From assembly GCA_050015355.1 (NCBI GenBank), contig JBEKBO010000185.1, forward strand, positions 1-6,508: a stretch of DNA of 6,508 bases. Reading direction: 5' to 3'. The position numbers and the translations under genes were made by a program. The notes under the pieces are model-generated. The model made no database searches and had not been told where the DNA came from. It was given only the letters and a program-made list of their open reading frames with translations. This document shows positions 1-6,386 of the stretch, in pieces. How positions within the stretch are numbered: position 1 is the stretch's first letter; each line of letters opens with the position of its first letter. The stretch is from CAWBRT01 sp050015355 (GTDB taxonomy: Bacteria; Acidobacteriota; Terriglobia; Terriglobales; Acidobacteriaceae).

Positions 1-24
1 CGTGCGTGGCTGCTGACCCATCAT
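1..24 (-). CDS. Possible start of a minus-strand gene leaving the window (partial, unidentified)
   Basis: Read on the minus strand, two adjacent ATG codons (24-22 and 21-19) follow a perfect AGGAGG at 40-35. Spacing is 10 nt to the first ATG, which makes it the preferred start. Only eight codons are visible (MMGQQPRT), so the product cannot be identified. The hairpin at 80-107 lies between this start and the end of the molybdenum hydroxylase gene, so it would be a separate transcription unit or be reached only by readthrough. The call rests on the ribosome binding site alone; it could be chance. Confidence 0.35.
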
Positions 25-79
25 CGGCGGCGTCCCTCCTGCATCTCTACTTAACACACATGATGTTCACCACCAACAC

Positions 80-107
80 AAAAACTCGGCTTTCGAGCCG
101 AGTTTTT
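80..107 (-). terminator. Rho-independent terminator, symmetrical and probably bidirectional
   Basis: A perfect inverted repeat has arms AAAAACTCGGCT (80-91) and AGCCGAGTTTTT (96-107) around a 4-nt loop, TTCG on the plus strand. The G+C core is flanked by A's on one side and T's on the other, so each strand's transcript ends in a U run. It lies about 90 nt past the stop codon of the minus-strand molybdenum hydroxylase gene and is the obvious terminator for it. No plus-strand gene is seen just upstream, so use in that direction is unproven. Confidence 0.85.
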
Positions 108-196
108 CAACAGTCTCAACTGTTTTCGGAACGCGCGGGAAACTACGGAAAGCCATGCCTGCCGCTAACGTGGAGGTGAAGCCAGCAGATTTCTTC

Positions 197-2416
197 TCAT
201 CCCTTGACTGCCTTCAATCGGGTGAGGATTGCACGGTTGGTGATGGGAAGCTCAGAAAAGCGCACACCTATCGCGTTGTGAATCGCATTGGTTATAGCTG
301 GCGCGGGCGGGCTGTAGGGTGGTTCTCCAATACCTTTGGCGCCGAAGGGCCCATAAGGATCAACCGATTCCACCATTATTGGCACAATCTCCGGTACGTC
401 CTTGATGCTGGGCAATCTATAGTGAAGATGGTTGGGATTGACGCAAATTCCCGTGTTTTTGTCTAGGATCTGCTCTTCCATCAATGCGAAAGCCATTCCT
501 TGAATGGCGCCACCCTCGATTTGGTTTTCCGCCGTCACCGCGTTGATGGCTCGGCCAAGATCGTGAACCGCCACCAGTTGCAAGACCTTGACGGCACCCG
601 TTCGAGTGTCCACCTCGACTTCGGCGAACTCTGCCGCTGGGCTATGGAACACAAGATTCGGCGGGACTTTATAGATGCCTTTCCCGACAATCGGTCCCGG
701 CGATTTCGCCGCAATCTGATCCAGCGGAACTCTTTTTTCGGACCCCTTGACGAACACCAGACCGTCGCGAATCGTCAAGTCCTTCTTATCGATCTTCAGT
801 TCCGCTGCTGCAGTATCCAGCAACTGGTTTTTGGCGTCTGCCGCCGCCAGCTTGATTCCTGTACCACCGACAATCGTCTGTTTGCTGCCGCCAGTGCTGC
901 CAGTGTCCGTGGTCACTTCGGTATCGGCAGAGGTTACGGAGACCCAGGACAGCGGGACGCCGAGCTCCTCGGCGGCGATCATCGCCATGGTTCCCTTCTG
1001 CCCGCCTCCGATGTCCGTTGTGCCGGTGAGCACGTTGACGGTTCCATCCAGGTTTACCCGCACCATGCCGGAGCAGGAAAGACCGGGAGGCATGCCGCCG
1101 TGCCGGCAGGCGTGGATAGCCATGCCCACCCCTCGTCTCACCGGACCTGCGCCAGACGCCGGCTTCTGCCACCGCTCCTTCCATCTGAAACTCTCCGCGC
1201 CACGCCTGATGCACTCCTCCATGCCATTGCTGGTGAAAGGAATTTTGTTGAACTGGTCGCCATCTTCCAGGCGCGCGTAATTCTTCAGACGGAACTCAAC
1301 CGGGTCCATCTCCAGCTTCTCGGCGATTGCATCCATGTGGACTTCCTGAGCGAAAGTTCCCTGGGGATGCCCCACGCACCGCATAGATCCGCCGTCCGGA
1401 TTGTTGGTGTTGACCGAATAGCTCTCTCCCTTCATGTTGGGACAACGGTAGGTATACATCATCATTTGCATGGTTCCGTCGGCGCCGGGCGTGTGATTAT
1501 AGGCGCCCATGTCCGCGATCGTCTTCGCCTGGATCGCCGTCAGAGTACCGTCCTTTTTGACTCCATACTTCAATTCACTGATTACGGGATAGCGGTGGTA
1601 AGCGGCGACGTAGAGTTCGTCCCGGTCAAGCTCAAGCCTTGTGGGACGCCCCGTTTGACGTGCGATCAGGGCAGCGAGAACATTGTGCCGCTGCGCCGAA
1701 CCTTTGTCCCCGAACCCACCCCCCATGAAATTGCATATCACCCGCACTTTGCTCATGGGGAGCTTAAGAGCCTTGGCGACACCCTTCTGTACCTCAAATG
1801 TTCCTTGCGTGGAGTCCCAGAGGGTCAGCTTGCCGGCTTCCCATTGTGCGACTGCAACCCTGCTCTCCGCGGTGGCATGCTGCAGAATAGGAGTCCGGTA
1901 TCTGCTTTCGTAGACCAGATCAGCCTCCGCGAAACCTTTTGCCAGATCGCCCCTGCTGACTACCGTCGGCTTGCCACCTATCAGATTGCCCTCCGGGTAC
2001 AATTTGGGCGCGTTCGGGCTTAGCGCCTGCTCAGGATCAAGGACATAGGGGAATACCTGGTACTCCACCTTGATCAAGTCAATAGCTTCGGCAGCCGTGT
2101 CCTCGTCAACCGCGGCGACTACCGCGATGTCATCACCCACAAAACGGGCGACATCGGTGAGAACCGGCATCCATGGATTCCAGCGGTACATCGGCATGTC
2201 TTTGTGTGTGAGCACCACCTTCACGCCCGTCAACGCCTGTGCTTTGGAAATGTCGATGCTCACGATGCGCGCGTGGGGATGTGGGCTCCTCAGAATCTTC
2301 AGGTAAAGCATTCCCGGCAGGTAGAAATCGGAGGTGTATTTGGCGCGTCCGCTAACTCGCTCAAATGCATCAACCCTTGGCTGGCGCGTTCCGATAACTC
2401 TGAATTCGGAGCTCAT
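197..2416 (-). CDS. Xanthine dehydrogenase-family molybdopterin-binding large subunit
   Basis: This is the molybdenum-cofactor catalytic subunit of the xanthine dehydrogenase / aldehyde oxidase / CO dehydrogenase superfamily, which hydroxylates (or, in the 4-hydroxybenzoyl-CoA reductase branch, reduces) small organic substrates. Visible landmarks in the 739 residues: an a/b hammerhead region at about 14-125 starting RVDAFERVSGRAKYTSD; a cofactor loop MGGGFGDKG at 231-239; a STQG motif at 202-205 where the family's conserved Gln sits; MRCVGHPQG at 345-353, matching the family's substrate-pocket loop; GTTDIGGGQ at 465-473; and GAKGIGEP at 692-699, where E698 is the expected catalytic base. Length is close to the usual 750-780. 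The start is supported by AGAGGGG 5 nt upstream of the ATG. It has no signal peptide of its own. The iron-sulfur and FAD subunits such enzymes need for electron transfer are not in the window. Substrate cannot be assigned; the family call is secure. Confidence 0.95.
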   Translation of the reverse strand: MSSEFRVIGTRQPRVDAFERVSGRAKYTSDFYLPGMLYLKILRSPHPHARIVSIDISKAQALTGVKVVLTHKDMPMYRWNPWMPVLTDVARFVGDDIAVVAAVDEDTAAEAIDLIKVEYQVFPYVLDPEQALSPNAPKLYPEGNLIGGKPTVVSRGDLAKGFAEADLVYESRYRTPILQHATAESRVAVAQWEAGKLTLWDSTQGTFEVQKGVAKALKLPMSKVRVICNFMGGGFGDKGSAQRHNVLAALIARQTGRPTRLELDRDELYVAAYHRYPVISELKYGVKKDGTLTAIQAKTIADMGAYNHTPGADGTMQMMMYTYRCPNMKGESYSVNTNNPDGGSMRCVGHPQGTFAQEVHMDAIAEKLEMDPVEFRLKNYARLEDGDQFNKIPFTSNGMEECIRRGAESFRWKERWQKPASGAGPVRRGVGMAIHACRHGGMPPGLSCSGMVRVNLDGTVNVLTGTTDIGGGQKGTMAMIAAEELGVPLSWVSVTSADTEVTTDTGSTGGSKQTIVGGTGIKLAAADAKNQLLDTAAAELKIDKKDLTIRDGLVFVKGSEKRVPLDQIAAKSPGPIVGKGIYKVPPNLVFHSPAAEFAEVEVDTRTGAVKVLQLVAVHDLGRAINAVTAENQIEGGAIQGMAFALMEEQILDKNTGICVNPNHLHYRLPSIKDVPEIVPIMVESVDPYGPFGAKGIGEPPYSPPAPAITNAIHNAIGVRFSELPITNRAILTRLKAVKG

Positions 2417-2431
2417 AGCAACCCCTCTCTC

Positions 2432-2566
2432 TCACTGTGCCTTCATCATAAAGTGGTATCGAGGTCTTTTAGCAACAACGCCCTGCAAAAAATAGCGACG
2501 AGAAACAGTCGACACTTCCAGGAACCTTCTCCCCTGTCTCGACAGCGCATCTCGCTTTTCTGCCAT
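2432..2566 (-). pseudogene. Short frame with twin-arginine motif; possible internally deleted [2Fe-2S] subunit gene
   Basis: This frame encodes 44 residues from the ATG at 2566-2564; an upstream TTG at 2647 in the same frame would make 71. Residues 22-29 read SRRYFLQG, a good Tat-type motif, but the hydrophobic stretch stops after GVVA and is replaced by the charged KRPRYHFMMKAQ. The last residues YHFMMKAQ resemble the end of xanthine dehydrogenase-family [2Fe-2S] subunits, which typically finish like GYxNIVKAV after the last cysteine pair. The stop lies 15 nt before the large-subunit ATG, the place where the small-subunit gene often sits. No cysteine ligands for either cluster remain. I infer an in-frame deletion joining the Tat leader to the extreme C-terminus. 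It may instead be a chance frame; the likeness rests on few residues. Confidence 0.3.
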
Positions 2567-2620
2567 TTCTTTTCTTCGGTAGCTTCCCAGTTCCGTACGC
2601 GGGCCGCTCGCTTTAAAGAT

Positions 2621-2647
2621 GGCATACCAGCCATATAACTCTGTCAA
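2621..2647 (-). promoter_or_regulatory. Weak candidate sigma-70 promoter upstream of the molybdenum hydroxylase gene
   Basis: On the minus strand a consensus TTGACA (2647-2642) is followed 15 nt later by TATGCC (2626-2621), a poor -10 box at a short spacing. A short inverted repeat, ATGGC/GCCAT (2619-2623 and 2630-2634), overlaps the proposed -10 and could be an operator. A transcript from here would carry a leader of about 200 nt containing the short twin-arginine frame. The -35 match is good; the rest is weak. Confidence 0.2.
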
Positions 2648-2699
2648 GCAGAATCTTCGCGGTTACCAGTCACCGTCCGGTTTGCCCGTCAGAACAAAG

Positions 2700-3057
2700 C
2701 CGCTGGCGCAGCGGTGTGCGAGGGCAGCAATCCTGTTTGCGATTCGAAAGTTCGTTTCGCGCACCGCAGCTCATCTTGCCTGTTTATCACTGCTGGTCCC
2801 GGACGTCTCCGCCGAGAAGGCGGCCGGAGCGAGTTCGTCGCCATTGCCGACACCCTGGACCGATTACCTACGACCGCGCGTATCGGCCCGCCCAAGATCT
2901 GAAAGCCGCCAGGACCGAAATCAAGAGCTGATCCGGCAAGCAGTTCGATCCTGAGATTGTCGATTTTTTTCTTTCCATTGCATACGAGGTCTGGATCGAA
3001 CTCCGGCGGGAGATTGATTCCCAGGTGCACGGCCTCGCGCCGGCAAGAAAAAAGTAG
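2700..3057 (+). pseudogene. Decayed HD-GYP domain gene (C-terminal half, frameshifted, with internal stop)
   Basis: Three consecutive pieces in three frames line up with the second half of an HD-GYP domain, the family that hydrolyses cyclic di-GMP. Piece one (2730-2783) reads ILFAIRKFVSRTAAHLAC, like the helix before the HHExxDGxGYP signature. Piece two (2795-2860) reads GPGRLRREGG then EFVAIADTLD, matching the degraded GYP loop and the conserved AxADxxD segment. Piece three (2863-3057) reads ITYDRAYRPA then EIKS, a TGA stop at 2929-2931, and continues in the same frame with SGKQFDPEIVDFFLSI and EVWIELRREI to a TAG at 3055-3057. Families of this type have DAxTSDRPYR and GxQFDPxVVxxFL at these places. 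A missing base near 2861 explains the second frame change. The HD motif and most of HHExxDGxGYP are gone, so it cannot be active. The 5' end is not defined; nothing recognisable precedes about 2700. Confidence 0.75.
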
Positions 3058-3158
3058 AAATTGATCTCACTAAACCCCCAACCATGATAACCCTGCATAA
3101 TAGTTTGTATTCTGGGCACGCGAATACGAGATGTGCAATGCGGAGATTACGTCCAGAT

Positions 3159-3164
3159 AAGGGG
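3159..3164 (+). promoter_or_regulatory. Ribosome binding site that decides the start of the enolase-superfamily gene
   Basis: AAGGGG lies 10 nt upstream of the GTG at 3175. The alternative in-frame GTG at 3133 has no comparable purine-rich site, and the 14 residues it would add precede the usual family start, where the first beta strand (here VKITNVEVI) begins almost at residue 1. The GTG at 3175 is therefore preferred. Confidence 0.6.
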
Positions 3165-3174
3165 CTGTCATTAC

Positions 3175-4287
3175 GTGAAAATAACGAATGTTGAAGTAAT
3201 CTGCCTTGCGGTTCCTCTGCAAAGACCCGTTTTAATGTCTTTTGGAACAATGACCCATAGGAAAAGCTGCCTTGTCCATGTTGAAACCGACGAAGGTACT
3301 GATGGTTGGGGGGAGAGTTTTGTGAACCACCCTTATTGGGCACTCGAAGAACGGAAAATCACCATTGACAAAGGCGTTAAACCACTGGTTATTGGTGAAG
3401 ACCCGTTGGACATAGAGAAGCTATGGAACAAGATGTATGGTGCCCTTAATAGGATTGGCTTGCAGGCGGGAGCCAGAGGGCAATACATGCAAGCCATCAG
3501 CGGAATAGATATTGCTTTGTGGGACCTGAAAGGGAAATACCTCAGAGTGCCGGTGTACGAAATGTTGGGTGGTAGAGCATTTGAAAAGGCGGCGGTATAT
3601 GCAAGTGGATTAGGCCCGGAAAACCTTGAAGAACAAATCCAAGAATGTATTCCCTATGGGATCAAAGCATTTAAGGTAAAAGTTGGTTTCGGTAAAGACG
3701 CCGATATAAAAAATGTAGGCCAAGCGCGGAACCTGATCGGGACGACCAATAGACTGATGCTCGATGCAAACATGGCGTGGAGTAAAGAAGAAGCACTTGA
3801 AATGGTAGCGGATCTTAAAGATTATCAGATTGAATGGCTGGAAGAGCCGTGTCCATGCGATGATAACGACGCTTTAGCTTATGTCTCCAAGATGAGCGCG
3901 ATTAAGATCGCCGGGGGTGAAAATGTTTACTGCCGGGATGGTTTCCAGAGCGCTTTCAGCCAACAGGTTTTTGATATTGCCCAGCCCGATGTTACAAAAA
4001 CGGGTGGCATTTCAGAAATGAGCCATATTTGTCGAATGGCTGGCGCTTGTGGCAAAAAATGGGCACCTCACTTTTTTGGAAACGCAGTTGGGTTGGCAGC
4101 GACACTTCACGTTTTCGCGGCGATTTCAGGTGGCATAATAGTGGAGCTTGATGCAAACCCTAATCCGCTTCGAACCGAGCTGTTGGAAAATCCCATTGAG
4201 ATAATCAACGGCTTGGTCGATATTCCGAATGGCCCTGGATTGGGGGTCAGGATTAACCAAAGTCTGTTACTGGAGTACCGTATTTGA
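3175..4287 (+). CDS. Mandelate racemase/muconate lactonizing enzyme family protein (enolase superfamily)
   Basis: Members of this family abstract a proton next to a carboxylate, with Mg2+ stabilising the enolate, and act as racemases, cycloisomerases or sugar-acid dehydratases. The 370 residues comprise an N-terminal capping domain (about 1-125) and a barrel. Visible in order: AISGIDIALWDLKGK (107-121); the KxK motif K167/K169; metal ligands D197 (LDAN), E223 or E224 (LEEP) and E249 (AGGEN); D272 in QPDVTKTGG paired with H299 in APHFFGN, the Asp-His dyad of the mandelate racemase subgroup; and E324 in VELDAN. All expected catalytic positions are kept, so an active enzyme is likely; an acid-sugar dehydratase or racemase is a reasonable guess but the substrate is unknown. 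Length is normal. The gene is visibly more AT-rich than its neighbours, suggesting a different origin. It stands alone, convergent with the receiver gene and with no partner on its strand. An upstream GTG at 3133 is an alternative start. Confidence 0.93.
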   Translation: MKITNVEVICLAVPLQRPVLMSFGTMTHRKSCLVHVETDEGTDGWGESFVNHPYWALEERKITIDKGVKPLVIGEDPLDIEKLWNKMYGALNRIGLQAGARGQYMQAISGIDIALWDLKGKYLRVPVYEMLGGRAFEKAAVYASGLGPENLEEQIQECIPYGIKAFKVKVGFGKDADIKNVGQARNLIGTTNRLMLDANMAWSKEEALEMVADLKDYQIEWLEEPCPCDDNDALAYVSKMSAIKIAGGENVYCRDGFQSAFSQQVFDIAQPDVTKTGGISEMSHICRMAGACGKKWAPHFFGNAVGLAATLHVFAAISGGIIVELDANPNPLRTELLENPIEIINGLVDIPNGPGLGVRINQSLLLEYRI

Positions 4288-4451
4288 TAACCGCGCGTAC
4301 AACGCTTGCTGACGGGCGGCACCGCTGCTCAAAGCCACCGCGTGCCGGTCCGTGATCCATGACCCGCGCCCCAAGAGAGGGTTGTCTTTTTCAATTCGGA
4401 TGCAACTTGGACAATGCGCTGCGCGACGCAGCTGCTTTACCGAATCGTCGC

Positions 4452-4877
4452 CTAGTTTGCGGCTCTTCCGGCTACGGCTGTTCCAGTCAGCTTTCTCGCC
4501 AGCGCAATCATTTCTTCCCGGTCGATCGGCTTGGCGATGAAGCCATTAGGCGGGGGCACCTGCGAGCGCGTACTGAAGAAATGTTCGGTATCGCGTGACC
4601 CGCCAGGTCCGGTTACGCCCGTGACAAGTACCACGGGAATACTGCTGAGGTCTGGCCGCGACCTGATGTTTCTGTAGAACCCGGCGCCACTGGTCTCGGG
4701 CATGGAGAGATCGAGAGTGATCAGGTCAGGCCTTTCCTTTTCGACCGCCCGAAGGGCCTCTTCACCGTTGCCGGCACAACTTACGAGGAACCCATGCTCC
4801 TGGAACAGTCTCGACAAATAGATGCGAACATCGTCCTCGTCGTCCACCACAAGAATCTTCTTGGTCGAAGTTGCCAT
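4452..4877 (-). CDS. Stand-alone receiver-domain response regulator (CheY-like)
   Basis: A single receiver domain of 141 residues with no output domain. The acidic pair D12/D13, phosphoacceptor D56 (ITLDLSMPE), T86 (LVTG) and K116-P117 (FIAKPID) are all present, so it should accept phosphate. The stretch between T86 and K116 is 30 residues against about 22 in CheY, a longer beta4-alpha4-beta5 region that includes FFSTRSQVPPPNGF. It starts 11 nt after the stop of the histidine kinase gene. Its Shine-Dalgarno AGGAGAG overlaps that stop (TAGGAGAG), so translation is probably coupled, and the kinase is its likely phosphodonor. With no DNA-binding or enzymatic domain, it must act through protein contact, pass phosphate onward, or act as a phosphate sink. 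No clear terminator is seen after it. Confidence 0.95.
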   Translation of the reverse strand: MATSTKKILVVDDEDDVRIYLSRLFQEHGFLVSCAGNGEEALRAVEKERPDLITLDLSMPETSGAGFYRNIRSRPDLSSIPVVLVTGVTGPGGSRDTEHFFSTRSQVPPPNGFIAKPIDREEMIALARKLTGTAVAGRAAN

Positions 4878-4888
4878 TCAAATCTCTC

Positions 4889-6352
4889 CTAAGTTGAAGT
4901 CGTATCCGGCTGCCGCACCGGCAGTCGGACGGTGAACACGGAACCCTTGCCCAGCTCCGACGCAACTTTAATGCTACCCCCGTGTTCGGTTGCCACCTTC
5001 TGGGACATAAGAAGGCCCAAGCCGGTTCCGGAATTTCCTTTCGTCGAAACCATGCCCTTGAATAAGGCGTTACGCGTCGCGGAATCCATTCCTACGCCGT
5101 CATCCTCGACTTCGATTACGGTGTCGTCCTTATCGTGGTACGCCCGGACAGTCACCCGATGCGTTTTCTGCTCGTCCTGATCCGCATTGCAGGCGTCAAT
5201 TGCGTTGGTGATCAAGTTGGAAATCAACGAATGAATATCCTTGGGCTCGCCGAGTATCTCCAAAGGCTCGTCCGCCTGTAGTTCCAGCTTAATCCGAAAC
5301 TCCGCCGCCCGGGAAGCAAATAGAGCGGCGACCTCTTGAATGAGCTTCGGCGGGGATAGCGGCAACCGGCGCGGCGACCGTTCCCGGGCGCAGTACAGCA
5401 TGTCCAAAATGACCGCGGACAAACGCCCGACGTTTCGCTGAACCATATCCCACCCGGTGCGAATATCCTCTTGTTTGTTGTCGCGAAATCCTAAATTAAC
5501 GACGTAGACTCCGCCACGCAATCCTTCCAGAATATTCTTGGCATTGTGGGTGATGCCGCCGACAAGCTGGCCAAGGTCAGCGAGCTTGTTCTGCAGCGTC
5601 CGTATCTCGGTGACATCCGTGGCCATCTCCATCACCGAAGTAATTTCGCCTGTGATCTCCCTCATGGGCGCGGTATAGACAAGCACGTGCACCTCCCGGC
5701 CCTGGTTATCGACTAGGATCTCCTCCGATGTGTGTACCTTGCCGTCGGCAAAGGTTTCAGCCACGGGACAAACCGGACAGGGGTCCGGCCGCCTTTTGTA
5801 CATTTCATAGCAGTGACGGCCGAAACTCTCACCGAAGCTTACCTTGAAACGCTCGTTGGCCTCTAGAATACGGAGCTTTTGGTCCTGTACAGTGATGAAG
5901 CAAGGGGCATGGTCGAATAGGTTGTGAAACCGCAACAGGCTGTCACGCAACCGGCCTGCGAGTTCTTTCTCCGAAGAGATGTCCGCGAGCGCTTTCATGA
6001 CGGCGACAATTTCACCGCAGTCGCTGCGTAACGGCCACGTGGTCACCAGAACATCGTGAGGCAGTCCGCGTTTGTCGAAGAGCATTTGCTGACTGGTATG
6101 GTCCTTGCCGTCTTCGAAGGTGCGCGCCACCACACACTCTTCGCAGGGCTCGGTGCGGCCTTTGTACAACGAATAGCACTTGGTCAGCCGGTGCTCGCCG
6201 AAATCGGCAATGAGCTTCCGGCTGGCCTTGATGACGTTGTGATCTCGGTCTTGGATCGAAATCCAGCACGGCACTTCATCAAAGAGCTGCGTGCAGGAAA
6301 ACCCTAGGCTAGCAAGATCGATTGCTGATTCATCCGGCGAGATCGCAGACAT
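4889..6352 (-). CDS. Sensor histidine kinase with two cysteine-rich PAS domains
   Basis: A 487-residue protein with no membrane segment or signal peptide, so a cytoplasmic sensor. PAS 1 spans about 22-125 and PAS 2 about 144-250. Both carry cysteines at the same places: C29, C59, C70, C73 and C151, C181, C192, C195, exactly 122 residues apart, with the last two in a PCxxC context. A short linker leads to the phosphoacceptor H269 in GGITHNAKN, then a dimerisation helix ending LDMLYCARER (316-325). The ATPase part has the N-box SNLITNAIDA (378-387), G1 EDDGVGM (416-422) and G2 SGTGLGL (441-447). AGGAGG sits 9 nt before the ATG. It forms an operon with the receiver gene downstream. The paired cysteines suggest metal, cluster or redox sensing, but the ligand is unknown. 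The IS630-like transposase gene ends only 34 nt upstream, so the promoter may lie in or beyond that element. Confidence 0.95.
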   Translation of the reverse strand: MSAISPDESAIDLASLGFSCTQLFDEVPCWISIQDRDHNVIKASRKLIADFGEHRLTKCYSLYKGRTEPCEECVVARTFEDGKDHTSQQMLFDKRGLPHDVLVTTWPLRSDCGEIVAVMKALADISSEKELAGRLRDSLLRFHNLFDHAPCFITVQDQKLRILEANERFKVSFGESFGRHCYEMYKRRPDPCPVCPVAETFADGKVHTSEEILVDNQGREVHVLVYTAPMREITGEITSVMEMATDVTEIRTLQNKLADLGQLVGGITHNAKNILEGLRGGVYVVNLGFRDNKQEDIRTGWDMVQRNVGRLSAVILDMLYCARERSPRRLPLSPPKLIQEVAALFASRAAEFRIKLELQADEPLEILGEPKDIHSLISNLITNAIDACNADQDEQKTHRVTVRAYHDKDDTVIEVEDDGVGMDSATRNALFKGMVSTKGNSGTGLGLLMSQKVATEHGGSIKVASELGKGSVFTVRLPVRQPDTTST

Positions 6353-6361
6353 TTATTTCGA

Positions 6362-6379
6362 CCTCCTCTCTCGCGGAGG
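6362..6379 (-). promoter_or_regulatory. Possible hairpin hiding the kinase ribosome binding site
   Basis: On the minus strand CCTCC (6379-6375) can pair with GGAGG (6366-6362) across an 8-nt loop, GCGAGAGA. The second arm contains most of the Shine-Dalgarno AGGAGG (6367-6362) of the histidine kinase gene, so the pairing would block initiation. The stem is only 5 bp, though GC-rich. It could equally be part of the end of the neighbouring insertion element, or chance in a purine-rich leader. Confidence 0.3.
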
Positions 6380-6386
6380 ATGACTA

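Noticed and set aside
500..2023. Long open frame (507 codons) on the plus strand inside the molybdenum hydroxylase gene
   Set aside because: It is the antisense of a well-supported gene; its translation is rich in Arg, His and Ser with no recognisable motif, as expected of a shadow frame in GC-rich DNA.
2689..3030. 113-codon minus-strand frame between the divergent genes
   Set aside because: It is antisense to the HD-GYP relic, which explains the open frame better, and its product has no recognisable features.
3061..3101. TTGATC and CATAAT as a promoter for the enolase-superfamily gene
   Set aside because: The two boxes are not at a workable spacing (29 nt apart), and no other -35/-10 pair matches well. 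A promoter must lie in this region but I cannot place it.
4418..4432. GCTGCG/CGCAGC hairpin between the convergent enolase-superfamily and receiver genes
   Set aside because: The stem is 6 bp with a 3-nt loop and no T run follows on either strand, so it is not a convincing terminator; nothing else is seen in 4288-4451.
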